From: Lujinxingia vulgaris
GTDB lineage: Bacteria > Myxococcota_A > Bradymonadia > Bradymonadales > Bradymonadaceae
Direction of reading: 5' to 3'
Length of the DNA stretch: 64,000 nt
Assembly (NCBI RefSeq): GCF_007997015.1
Contig: NZ_VOSM01000003.1
Location: 124,001 to 188,000 of the forward strand
Shown here: positions 55,725 through 64,000 of the stretch, one piece after another
Position numbering within the stretch: position 1 is the stretch's first letter
Layout: the number at the start of each line of letters is the position of its first letter
The notes under the pieces: generated by a model
The model's database searches: none
What the model saw: only the letters and a program-made list of their open reading frames with translations
Told to the model about the DNA's origin: nothing
Translations under genes and position numbers: made by a program

Positions 55725-56930
55725 ATGAGCGACAATTCGGGGAGTGAGGCGTGGTCGTTGTTGAGCGCGGAGGAACGAGGTGCGCGTGCGGCGTTGAGCT
55801 GGATCGCGCGCTTGAAGGCGCGCGACGTGGCGAACATTGCCGAGGTGCATGACGGCGATGTGGCCGGATGGTGGCGCGAAGGGGCGCCGGTGTGCACCGA
55901 GCTGGAAGCACGTTTGAGGGAAGGGGCGCGTCGGCGCGTGGAGGAGCTCGACGTCGGGCCGGCTGAAGCGCTGGAGCGGATGGCGGGGTGGTCCGGGCGA
56001 ACGCTCTGGCGTGGTGATGACGATTATCCCGTGGGGCTGGAGAGTCTCCGAGATCCGCCGCTCTTTTTGCGCGTGCTGGGCGGCGTCGACGCGCTTCACC
56101 GGCGCGCGGTGGCGGTTGCGGGCTCACGGCGGTTGCGACCGCGCGATACGCCGGTATCGCGGGGGCTTGTCGAGGCGATCGCGTCGGCGGGCTTTGGTGT
56201 GATCAGCGGGGGGGCGTTGGGGGCGGACGCTCTCGCGCATGAGGTTGCGCTGGAGCAGGGTGTGCCCACGGTGGTGGTGTTGCCGGGTTGTCTTGAGGAG
56301 CCGACGCCGGCGGCCAATCGAGAACTCTTTGAGCGCGTGGTGGAGGCAGGAGGCACGCTGGTGAGCGAGTACCCGCCGGGCCAGTCGGTGCGCGCGTACC
56401 ATTTTGCGCGTCGTAACGAGCTTATCGCCGCGATGTCGAAGGGCGTGCTCGTGCTGCGTTCCGGGCGAAAGGGCGGGACGATGCTGACGGTAGAGGCGGC
56501 CGAGCGGCTCGGACGCCCCGTCGCAGCGGTACCTGGAGAGCCCGATGACGAGCTGTGTCGAGGATGCTTCGATGCGATCGGGCGAGGCGCGAGGTTGGTG
56601 GCCGATCGGGAGGATCTTCGGGCGTGGTTGGAACTTCGACCGATGGAGGTGGCGTCATCGCCTCGCGCCCGGAGCCCCAGGGCTGCGGTGGGACAGGCGC
56701 AGTTGCCGCGGCTAGCACCTCTGCCATCTTCACTGAGCGAGGAGGCCCGCGTACTTTTTGCGGGCGCCCGGAAGATCGCCGGCGATGATGCCAGCGTCTC
56801 GGTGGATGCGCTTGCCACGGAGCTTGTCTGGTCGATGCCCCGTTTGCTCGGCGCGCTGCTGGAGTTGGAGCTCTGCGGCGCCGTGCAGAAGTTACCCGGC
56901 GCAGAGCGCGTGCGCCTTCTCTGCGCGTGA
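55725..56930 (+). CDS. dprA: DprA, DNA-processing protein
   Basis: DprA loads RecA on incoming single-stranded DNA in natural transformation. The 401 residues have a helix-hairpin-like N-terminal region and the Rossmann core: VAVAGSRRLRPRD, SGGALGADALAHEVALEQG, VVLPGCLEEPTPAANRELF, YPPGQSVRAYHFARRNELIA, and VLRSGRKGGTMLTVEAAERLGRPVAAVPGEP. A winged-helix domain ends the protein. The family usually has SGLALGID; here SGGALGAD is a slight variant. The ATG at 55725 gives a normal N-terminus. Presence of dprA alone does not prove competence. Confidence 0.93.
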   Translation: MSDNSGSEAWSLLSAEERGARAALSWIARLKARDVANIAEVHDGDVAGWWREGAPVCTELEARLREGARRRVEELDVGPAEALERMAGWSGRTLWRGDDDYPVGLESLRDPPLFLRVLGGVDALHRRAVAVAGSRRLRPRDTPVSRGLVEAIASAGFGVISGGALGADALAHEVALEQGVPTVVVLPGCLEEPTPAANRELFERVVEAGGTLVSEYPPGQSVRAYHFARRNELIAAMSKGVLVLRSGRKGGTMLTVEAAERLGRPVAAVPGEPDDELCRGCFDAIGRGARLVADREDLRAWLELRPMEVASSPRARSPRAAVGQAQLPRLAPLPSSLSEEARVLFAGARKIAGDDASVSVDALATELVWSMPRLLGALLELELCGAVQKLPGAERVRLLCA

Positions 56931-57029
56931 GCGCATGTGCGCCGGAAGTCGATGCGCGCCTTGATAGCGGCTTCGACCCCTGCGATAAGTCACCCGGATA
57001 ATGTGCGGCCCTGTTGATGTTGAGGTGAG

Positions 57030-58187
57030 ATGATGGCTGGAAAACGACATTTGCTGGCTCCCGGACCGACGCCGGTTCCGGAGGCTGCGCGTCTGGTGAT
57101 GGCGCGCGAGTTGATCCATCACCGGGGGCCCGAGTTCAAAGTGATTTTTGAGGAGGTCCGAGCGCGGTTGCAGTGGATCTTTGAGACGGAGTCCGACGTT
57201 CTCAGCCTCACCTGCAGCGGCACCGGTGCGTTCGAAGCTGCCATGATCAACTTCACTCGCCGCGACTCTACCATCGTGTCGATCGGCGGCGGAAAGTTTG
57301 GTGAGCGCTGGGCCGAGGTTGCGCGGGCCTATGGGATGAAGGTGGTCGAGGTGCCTGTGACCTGGGGGGAGAGTGTGACCCCTGACGCGCTGGCTGCGGT
57401 GCTTGAATCGACACCGGAGGTCGCGATGGTGACCGTCTCGGCCAGCGAGACATCTACCGGGGCCTGGCACCCTATTGAGGCGCTTGCGCAGGTCGTGCGC
57501 GATCACTCCGAGGCGCTTTTTGCCGTCGACGGTATCACTGCGGTCGGCGTGCAGCCGATTCCGATGGATGCATGGGGTATCGACGTTCTGGTCAGCGGTT
57601 CGCAGAAGGCCTTTGGCGTGCCTCCGGGGCTGGCGTTTGTCGCGGCCAGCGAGCGGGCGTGGGAGCGCTACGCGCAGAGTGACCATCCGCGCTACTATTT
57701 TGACCTGGGCCGAGAGCGCGACGCGCAGCGACGCCAGCAGACGGCCTTTACGCCGGCGATCTCGGTGATTCTGGCGCTTAACGAGGCGCTCAAGTTGATG
57801 GAGGAGGAGGGGCGCGAGGCGCTCTATGCTCGCCATGAGCGTAACGCGCGTGCGGCGAGGGCCGGGGTTGAGGCGTTGGGGCTACAGCTCTTTGCGCGCA
57901 GCCCGGCCAACTCGGTGACTGCGGCGCTCGTGCCCGAGTCGGTCTCCGGTAAGGCAGTGGTGCGAGCCATGCGCGAGAGCTACGGAGTGACGATCGCCGG
58001 CGGGCAGGGTGATTACGCCGACCGACTGGTTCGTATCGGCCACATCGGCTTTTTCGACGGCAGTGATATGCTGATCGCGATGAGTGCCCTGGAGCGTGCG
58101 CTCGCTGACCAGGGGCTGGACATCCCGTTCGGGAGTGGTGTGGCGGCGGTACAGGGCGTGCTGGGCGCAGCTGGCCGCGTGGGCTGA
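57030..58187 (+). CDS. Class V aminotransferase (serine/alanine-glyoxylate type)
   Basis: The 385-residue PLP enzyme starts LLAPGPTPVPEAARLVMA, as in alanine- or serine-glyoxylate aminotransferases. SGTGAFEAAMINF is near residue 63, FAVDGITAVGVQPI holds the PLP-ring Asp, and SGSQKAFGVPPGLAFV holds the Schiff-base Lys near residue 193. RIGHIGFFDG near the end is typical. These enzymes pass amino groups between serine or alanine and glyoxylate or pyruvate; some act in serine synthesis. Two ATG codons (57030, 57033) follow GAGGTGAG; either could start. No serA is adjacent within the window. Confidence 0.88.
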   Translation: MMAGKRHLLAPGPTPVPEAARLVMARELIHHRGPEFKVIFEEVRARLQWIFETESDVLSLTCSGTGAFEAAMINFTRRDSTIVSIGGGKFGERWAEVARAYGMKVVEVPVTWGESVTPDALAAVLESTPEVAMVTVSASETSTGAWHPIEALAQVVRDHSEALFAVDGITAVGVQPIPMDAWGIDVLVSGSQKAFGVPPGLAFVAASERAWERYAQSDHPRYYFDLGRERDAQRRQQTAFTPAISVILALNEALKLMEEEGREALYARHERNARAARAGVEALGLQLFARSPANSVTAALVPESVSGKAVVRAMRESYGVTIAGGQGDYADRLVRIGHIGFFDGSDMLIAMSALERALADQGLDIPFGSGVAAVQGVLGAAGRVG

Positions 58188-58283
58188 GCCGAAGTATGCG
58201 GGCGCAAGGGCGTTGTCCACGGAGGGCCTGAACGACCTTTCGGGGGCGTCGGGCCCGAACCGCAGTACATGGAGAGAGCAGGC

Positions 58284-58919
58284 ATGGCAAAGAAGCAGCA
58301 GGATGGCGATGATCGTTCGCGCGAGGTGCCACCGGACTCCGGGGAGACGGTGATGGAGGAGGAGCACCTCTATGAGAACTGGGATGAACTCTCGGCGGAC
58401 GCCGAGGAGGTCTCCAGGCTCGGTAAGGCGCTGGAGGGCTTGCTTCCGGATATCGTAAAACGCGGTCTGGGCGGGTTGGTCAGCGAAGATGGCATTCGGT
58501 CGGTGGTGACCGATAAGCGTCTCCCGCGTGAAGCTGCGAGTTTTATCGCGACCCAGGTGGACGCTACGAAGCGCGAGGCGCTGCGGATCGTGTCGAAAGA
58601 GATCCGCCTTTTTCTGGAGAACGTCGACCTCGGCGGGGAGCTGACCAAGATCCTCACGAGCGTGAGCTTTGAGGTGCGCACCCAGGTTCGCTTTGTGCCG
58701 AACGACGCGGCGGTCAAGCCGAGCGTGCGCAATAAGGTGAGCGTAAAGCGCGAGCGCGGCGACGACGAGGTCGCGGAGAAGGAGGAGGAGGTCGCCGCAT
58801 CGGGCGAGGAAGAGGAGCGCGCGCGGGCTCGCGGAGGGCGGCGATGGAGCCGGCTGCGGGGGCGAGGCGCCGAGGAGCGCGAGGATCGGGACGACGCCTC
58901 GGACTCCGAGGACGCGTGA
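58284..58919 (+). CDS. Charged cytoplasmic protein, unknown
   Basis: The 211-residue protein has an acidic N-terminus and a helical core at about 35-135 (EVSRLGKALEGLLPDIVKRGLGGLVSEDGI, split by a turn, then TKREALRIVSKEIRLFLENVDL). The chain ends in a long stretch of alternating acidic and basic residues (EEEERARARGGRRWSRLRGRG). The core recalls phasin-like coiled helices but no family is certain. GGAGAG upstream favours the ATG at 58284 over the one at 58269. It ends three bases from a convergent gene. Confidence 0.7.
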   Translation: MAKKQQDGDDRSREVPPDSGETVMEEEHLYENWDELSADAEEVSRLGKALEGLLPDIVKRGLGGLVSEDGIRSVVTDKRLPREAASFIATQVDATKREALRIVSKEIRLFLENVDLGGELTKILTSVSFEVRTQVRFVPNDAAVKPSVRNKVSVKRERGDDEVAEKEEEVAASGEEEERARARGGRRWSRLRGRGAEEREDRDDASDSEDA

Positions 58920-58922
58920 ACG

Positions 58923-59672
58923 CTATTCGGCGCGTCGTTCGATGACGACCTGAAGAAGAAGCACGTCTTCGGCAGGGCGATTTTCGGGATCTGCGGGCAT
59001 ATGTGAGATGGCGCGAATGGTCTCGAGATCGCTGCACCGACCAAACACGGTGTGGCGGTCGTCGAGGTGTGGTGCCGCTGTCTCAGTGATGAAGAACTGG
59101 CTCCCGCCGGTGTCTGGTCCGAGGTTCGCCATGCTCAAGGTGCCGGGGCGGTCGTGGCGAAGTTCCGGGTGAAACTCATCGGGGATGGCATAGCCCGGGC
59201 CGCCATAGCCGGTGCCCGTCGGGTCGCCGCCCTGGATCAAAAAGCCCGGGATCACGCGATGAAAGCGCTGTCCGTTGAAGAAGGGGATGCCGGTGACGGA
59301 GCGGTCGGTCTGAGGATCGACGTAGGCTTTGAGGCCACGCGCCAGGCCCACAAAGTTGGCGACGGTCAGCGGCGCGCGATCCTCGAAAAGTTCACAGCTG
59401 ATGCTGCCCTGGGAGGTCTCGAGGATCGCCACTAGCTGGCCTGATGAGCTCAGGTCCCGGGTGTAGCGAAGCGCGTCGTCGGGCGTGGGAGGCGTGCGGG
59501 CGCTCTCAGGAGCGTCGGGCGGAAGCTCTGACGCGGGGCTGGACGCCTCGCTGTCGGGACCCGAAGTTGGCCCGGGGGAGGGCTGCACCGCCGGGCTCGC
59601 GCATGCGCAGACAAGCACACCCGAGAGTAGGCCGGCCAGAGCATGCGCGGAGTAGGGAAGTCGATGGATCAT
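58923..59672 (-). CDS. Lipoprotein peptidyl-prolyl isomerase, cyclophilin type
   Basis: The 249-residue product has a lipoprotein-type signal (LLSGVLVCACAS, Cys near 22-24), a Pro/Ser/Asp-rich spacer to about residue 70, and a cyclophilin domain. The domain has FHRVIPGFLIQGGDPTGTG, GTLSMANLGPDTGGSQFFI and HLDDRHTVFGR. The catalytic Arg is in FHRVI. It should speed proline isomerisation of outer-membrane or periplasmic clients. It is the last gene of a three-gene minus-strand operon; its start overlaps the end of the preceding gene by four bases. Confidence 0.9.
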   Translation of the reverse strand: MIHRLPYSAHALAGLLSGVLVCACASPAVQPSPGPTSGPDSEASSPASELPPDAPESARTPPTPDDALRYTRDLSSSGQLVAILETSQGSISCELFEDRAPLTVANFVGLARGLKAYVDPQTDRSVTGIPFFNGQRFHRVIPGFLIQGGDPTGTGYGGPGYAIPDEFHPELRHDRPGTLSMANLGPDTGGSQFFITETAAPHLDDRHTVFGRCSDLETIRAISHMPADPENRPAEDVLLLQVVIERRAE

Positions 59673-60445
59673 TGCAGCGGCGAACAGATGGCAGTGACGT
59701 AGTCGAGCATACGGCCGGCGCGGCCTTCAAGGCCCGTGACCACATGGCCGGGCGGGCACTTGAGCGAGAAATGCGTGCCACCGCGACCGCCAGCGCCGTC
59801 GAGGACCTGGCTGTTGGAGCCGATCTTATAACGTGCGCTGGCCTCATGGGCGTTGGGGTCGGCGATATGCTGGCCCAGGCGCTCCAGCGCAAGGTTGGAG
59901 AGGCGTTCGATCTCTTCGACCGTCAGCTCGCCCAACGCGTCGGCGCTCTCGGCGATGACGGCTCGCTCGGCCTCGATCGCGCGATCGGCGACTTCGGCAC
60001 GGGTGATGCGGCTGTCAGCACCTGCTTCTTCGCCTGGTCGGCCAGGACGGGCGATCGTGATGCGGTCACGCAATAACTCGCCCTCACCGACCAGGACTAC
60101 ACCGAGCCACCGCTGCCCGTCGACCTCGCGCGCGCGCAGAGTCTCCTGGCTTCCCAGCGGCACCTGATAGCGCCCCTCGATCACCGAGACGTAGTGGCGC
60201 TCGGTCCACATCGGCTCGGCGGCCATGCCGTCGCGGTAGAGGTGAAACTCCAGGGGGAAGACGCCGCTGATCGGGGCACCGCTTTCATCTTGAAGCAGGC
60301 CGCGGTAGCGGATCTCGACGGCGTCGGGGAGCGCACGCCGAAGGCTTTCGTCTTCGGCGTGCGCCACACCGGTGGTCATGCCGGTTGCGAGCACCGACAG
60401 GACCAGGGCGTTACGAGTAAATCGGGTGAGGCGTTCAGATAGCAT
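59669..60445 (-). CDS. Exported protein of unknown function
   Basis: The 258-residue product has a signal peptide (1-30, ending AHAE). The N-terminal half has a beta-type segment (IRYRGLLQDESGAPISGVFPLEFHLYRDG) that resembles the start of phage-tail or carbohydrate-binding modules. Next comes a long charged helix, rich in Ala and Glu, at about 145-195, and a C-terminal part (HFSLKCPPGHVVTGLEGRAGRMLDYV) with two Cys. The KCPPGHVVTGLEGRAG stretch recurs in secreted proteins of unknown role in similar bacteria. It overlaps its neighbours on both sides, so the three are translated as a unit. Confidence 0.7.
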   Translation of the reverse strand: MLSERLTRFTRNALVLSVLATGMTTGVAHAEDESLRRALPDAVEIRYRGLLQDESGAPISGVFPLEFHLYRDGMAAEPMWTERHYVSVIEGRYQVPLGSQETLRAREVDGQRWLGVVLVGEGELLRDRITIARPGRPGEEAGADSRITRAEVADRAIEAERAVIAESADALGELTVEEIERLSNLALERLGQHIADPNAHEASARYKIGSNSQVLDGAGGRGGTHFSLKCPPGHVVTGLEGRAGRMLDYVTAICSPLQ

Positions 60446-61073
60446 CGAGGGGGTTCGCTACAAGTTTGATGTTGATGGTGAGCTTCACCTTGGCGCTTCC
60501 ACGCGGCGGGAAGGGCTGGCCTTCTTCGATGCGCGGCTGGCTGGAGGGGAGGGCGGCGAACTGCAGGCTCTTAAAGAGCTCGCTGGAAGCCTCCAGGTTC
60601 TCTTCAACAGCCGGAGCGCGACCGCTGGCGTCTTCGCCGGCGGTGGTCGCCGGAATGGTGGTCAGCAGCACGGTACCAGCATCTTCCGGGCTCGTCGCTT
60701 CGAGGGGACCGACGTAGATGTCGATGCTGGGCAGCTCGAAGTTAAGATCGTTTTCGGTGATCTCGTAGTCGATGCTGGTGATCTCCACCGAGCGCAGGCG
60801 CTCGCCAATCCCCTGGAGATCATCGTTGCCGGAGGCCTCGACGATGTCGACGGCGATATCGAACTCGATCGGGTCGAGTTCAACGGTCTCCGGCGCGGGC
60901 TGAGGCTCGGCGTCGCAGTCGATATCCGGGGGGCAGAGGGCGTCGGCGTTAACCTCGAAGTCGAAGGGAATGCCTTCTTCGTAGGTGATCGTGGCGATCT
61001 CCTCATCGAGGAAACCACAGGCCAGCGAGGAGGCGCCGAGGGCAGCGATGAGAAAAAGGGTGGGGCGAGTCAT
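60435..61073 (-). CDS. Lipoprotein, unknown
   Basis: The 212-residue product has a lipoprotein signal (LFLIAALGASSLAC, Cys near 19) and a mature part of mostly acidic, beta-prone segments: ITSIDYEITENDLNFELPSIDIYVG, and the end AKVKLTINIKLVANPL. One CPPDIDC pair is present early. No family is recognised. Start 61073 is chosen because GAGG stands six bases upstream; ATG codons 4 and 12 residues earlier are possible. Its end overlaps the next gene by 11 bases. Confidence 0.72.
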   Translation of the reverse strand: MTRPTLFLIAALGASSLACGFLDEEIATITYEEGIPFDFEVNADALCPPDIDCDAEPQPAPETVELDPIEFDIAVDIVEASGNDDLQGIGERLRSVEITSIDYEITENDLNFELPSIDIYVGPLEATSPEDAGTVLLTTIPATTAGEDASGRAPAVEENLEASSELFKSLQFAALPSSQPRIEEGQPFPPRGSAKVKLTINIKLVANPLDAI

Positions 61074-61200
61074 GGTAAGCCTCATTGGGAAGTCAGACGT
61101 TGAGCACAAAATGTAGCATGTTCATTCCTAGCAAGAAGCGAGCACCGATCACAACAGCGAGGTGCGCGAAGTGTTCCCGGGCGCATGAAATGGCGCTGAT

Positions 61201-61229
61201 TTGGAGTCTGGGCGCCTGTGCGCTATACT
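61201..61229 (+). promoter_or_regulatory. Promoter of the TPR regulator gene
   Basis: TTGGAG (61201-61206) and TATACT (61224-61229) are 17 bases apart. Transcription would start near 61236, which excludes any start codon upstream of that and favours the ATG at 61284. Confidence 0.65.
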
Positions 61230-61283
61230 GGGAGGTCGAAACGGGATGAACCCCGCGCAGTGAGGCGGGCGAGGAGCACCTGG

Positions 61284-64000
61284 ATGCAACGTGATGAACA
61301 AGTGTCGGTAGATTCAAATGAGGCGACCACTCTGGACAGCGACGCGCTGTTGGAGTCGGGGCGTCAGAACGTGGTGCATTGCACCGGGGTCAGCGAGGGG
61401 GCGCTGCGCCGAGGGGAGGGTGCGATTCGGGAGAGTCTGGCCCGGCGAGGTTGGGAGTATGTGGTCTGCGACGCCCGTCAGGTCGAGCCGTGGCGAAGCG
61501 CGTTGCAGCAGGCGCTGGGAGCCTGGGCACATGCCTGCGGTGAGGCTTCCGAGCGTGCCGACGTGGAGTCTCAACTCGACACGCTCTCGTTGCTGATGCG
61601 CATGCAGCCTGGTGAAGGCCCGGCGGAGCGCCAGCGCATGGTGTGCGACGCAGTCGTCGGCGTCAGTGAAGCGTTGACGGCCTTGCGCCCCGGCGGTGCT
61701 GCTGGTGATGGCCCCGGAGCGTCTGACCGCGCTAGAGCGTGCGGGTCTGCGTGCGCTGATCTCCTACCATCTGCAACGACCGCTGGAGTTGCCGGGGTCT
61801 GCGGCGCGACAGGTTGTGGTGGCGCTCGTCGGAGACGTCGAGGCGCTGGGATCGGATCTGGACGTCGTCACTGTTGATATGAGCGGGGGCTCTCGGGAGC
61901 GCACACAGCGGTTTTTGCAGGACGATCGTGTGCTGGAGCGTGTGCTCTCCAGCACGGGTGGTTGCCCGGAGCGGCTGGAGGCGATGTTGGCCTCGCTGCC
62001 CGCGACGGCCGGCGAGCTTGCGACCCTGCGCGTGGCGCGGCTCTCGACGACGGCGCGCACGCTGCTGGAGGCGTTGGCGCTGGCGGGGCGCGAGCTCGAA
62101 CTCAGTTTTCTCGATGGGATGGTTGAGCGTTCCATGTCCGAAGCATTGCGCGAACTGCGGGAGGGCGGGCTGGTGCAGCGCCGTGTCGACGCGGGCAGTG
62201 TGCAGCTGAGCGTGGCTTCCTCCGAGGTCAGCGCCGCGGCGGTGGCGTCGATGCCCGAAGCTCGCCGGATGCAGGTTCATGCGGCGCTTGCCCAACGCGC
62301 GCTGGCGTGCAGTTCGCACGGCGACTCCGGTTTTATCGCGCACCACGCGCTGCAGGCTGGCGAGCGCGAGCTGGGCGTGCGCTTCGGCCTGCCGGCGGCC
62401 CGCCAGATGATGCAGTGGGGCCGATGGGATGAAGCTCGTGCGCTCGTCCATCGCCTGCTTCTTGAGACGCTTGAGGATGAGACGCAGGCCGAAGTTCATG
62501 AGCTGGGGGCAGCGCTGGCCGAAGCTCGAGGGGACTGGCTTGAGGCGATCTCGCACTGCGGCAGACTCAGGCGTTACGCCCGTGAGCGAAACGACCGGGT
62601 TATTCTGGAGATGCGGATCGCGTCGTTGCTGGTGCGCCTCGGCCGTCCGGAGTTGGCGCGAGGGCGTTATCAGGTCGCCGAGCGTCACCTGCAGGCGATC
62701 TCGGAGCAGGGACAGGATGTTCGCGTTCTTGAGCTAAAACTTGAGCTTGGAAAGGGCGACGTCGCCTACCAGCTCGGTGAGCACGAGGACGCCGCAGCAT
62801 GCGTCGCGACGGTCCTTCAGCGGAGTGAGGCGCTGGCGGCCGAGCACGTCGCTGAGGTTGTGGTCGGCGCGCATAGCCTGCATGGGAAGGTGCATCTCTT
62901 TCGCGGCGAACTGGACGGGGCCAGCCAGGCGTTTGCTCAAAGCGCGTCGCTCGCCGGTCAGCATAATCTGCCGGCGGAGGTCGCTCGTGCGGAAGCGAAC
63001 CTCGGGGTGGTCGCGGTGCAAAAGCGTGACTACGACGAGGCCGAGCGTCGGCTGCGGCGCGCGTTGGAGCAATCCCAGGCCGGGCTGGCCAGCGTCTCGC
63101 GACTGAACTGCTGGCTCAACCTGGGGATCGTGCACCAGCGGCGCAGCGAGTACGGCGAGGCGCTCTTGTGTTTTGAGCGCTCGCTTCGCGCGGCGCAGGC
63201 CGAGCGCCATGAGGTGGCCTTTGAGGTGGCCTCCCACAACCTGGTGACGCTCCTTCAAGATCTGGGCGCATTTGCGCCGGCCTGGGAGTTGGTTGAGCGC
63301 CTGGAGCAACGTCCGGTAGTCTCGGGGCATTTTGCGGGCCGCTGGTCGGCGATGCTGCGAGGACAACTGCTGCTCGACCAGGGGCGCCTTGATGAGGCCG
63401 TCAGCGAGCTTGCACGCGCCGAAGAGGCGCTCTCGGCGGCCCCTCGCCTCTACGCGGTGGAGATGCGCCTGCGTCGCGCCGAAGCCTTGATGTTGCTGGG
63501 GCAGCGAGAGCGCGCGCGTCAGGTTCTCGATGACGTGCGCGTTGAGGGTGATGCGCAGAGTGAGGCGTTGTATCGCAAGGTCACGGCTCGTTTGATGGAA
63601 GGGCGTGAGCGCGCCGAAACGCTCAAGGATGTGGTGGGTGACCTGCGTGCCCTTGGGCTTTTTCGAGACGCGATTGATGCCAGCGTCGCGTGTGCCGAAG
63701 CCTGGGAGGAGGCCGGTGAGCGAGACCGGGCGATGCTCGTGGTCGAGCGGGCGCTGGCCGACCTGCGCGAGCGCGCGAGTCGGGTGCCCGAGGCGTATCG
63801 AGCGAGTTTTTATGCGGTGCCGGTGCATCGACAGCTCGTGGAGCTTTTTCAAACCTTTGACGGTCAACTTCCCGAAGATGTGGTCGTGCCGGCGCAGCAG
63901 GTCGTGGTCAGCGATGGCGAGGTTGCGCCCCAGGATGATCCGACCTTCCTCGCCTGGCGCGCGCGCTACTCCGAGATGATCGGGCGGGATGCGCGTTTGA
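61284..64000 (+). CDS. Large ATPase-like/TPR regulator, frameshifted and cut by the window end
   Basis: From 61284 (GAGGAG upstream) the frame runs to about 61690 and then changes. Removing one C from the run at 61688-61691 joins ALRPAVLLVMAPERL to the frame that stays open to 64000. The first 140 codons look like the start of a regulator NTPase (VVHCTGVSEGALRRGEGAIRE), but the P-loop lacks GKS/T. From about residue 320 the chain is tetratricopeptide-like helices (YDEAERRLRRALEQSQ, RRSEYGEALLCFERSL). The last residues, RARYSEMIGRDARL, resemble the linker before the AAA+ domain of sigma-54-type regulators, so such a domain may follow. The extra base may be a sequencing error, a true mutation or a programmed shift. 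Confidence 0.72.

Overview
The window is a gene-dense, high-GC chromosomal segment of a diderm bacterium. Outer-membrane assembly, lytic transglycosylase, TonB-like and lipoprotein genes show the outer membrane. Cysteine-rich lipoproteins, AgmX/TonB-type proteins, sigma-54-type regulators and TPR regulators suggest a deltaproteobacterial lineage of the Myxococcota/Bradymonadota kind. That placement is inferred from gene style, not from a database match. There is no sign of phage, insertion sequence or CRISPR; the segment reads as core chromosome.

Layout. 0-8.5 kb is the end of a division and cell-wall (dcw) cluster: ftsW, murG, murB, ddl, ftsQ, ftsA, ftsZ. murC is absent from its usual place between murG and murB, where a 316-base AT-rich gap with a nested inverted repeat lies instead. 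8.5-14.3 kb holds a TrmJ-type RNA methyltransferase, a Cys-rich lipoprotein, a long TonB-like protein, then rpsO and pnp separated by a strong hairpin and a structured leader. 14.5-19.6 kb has two exported proteins of unknown function and a divergent thiol-redox pair (PDZ-TlpA and thioredoxin-DsbD). 19.8-23.6 kb has a zinc-ribbon protein, dnaK, a membrane protein with an acidic tail, and two identical tRNA-Gly(GCC) genes on a 249-base duplicated transcription unit. 24-33.3 kb has a PpiD-like chaperone facing the elongation operon mreB-mreC-mreD-mrdA-rodA, followed within 12 bases by a protein made of two fused MlaF-like ATPases. 33.3-41.2 kb has MazG, a small Rieske protein, an aldehyde dehydrogenase-like protein, a 43-base tandem repeat, a PfkB kinase, a degenerate PHP protein with an RG/KG-rich tail, FxsA, a small transaldolase and serS. 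41.3-52.7 kb has an RND exporter, ruvX, mltG, an AgmX-like protein, a sigma-54-type regulator overlapping an Omp85-family barrel, a soluble lytic transglycosylase and two small envelope proteins. 52.9-64 kb has an Ig-like lipoprotein, a PP2C phosphatase, dprA, a class V aminotransferase, a three-gene minus-strand envelope operon ending in a lipoprotein cyclophilin, and a frameshifted TPR regulator running off the window.

How the genes fit together. The dominant theme is envelope growth. The division machinery (FtsW, Q, A, Z), precursor synthesis (MurG, MurB, Ddl), the elongation machinery (MreBCD, PBP2, RodA), two lytic transglycosylases (MltG, Slt), an Omp85 assembly factor, a periplasmic foldase and a lipid-transport-type ATPase all lie within 51 kb. 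A second theme is RNA metabolism and translation: TrmJ, S15, PNPase, tRNA-Gly, SerRS. No clearly new multi-gene system stands out. The most unusual single items are the fused double MlaF ATPase next to rodA, the PHP protein that has lost most metal ligands and gained a basic glycine-rich tail, the thioredoxin-first DsbD, and the frameshifted regulator.
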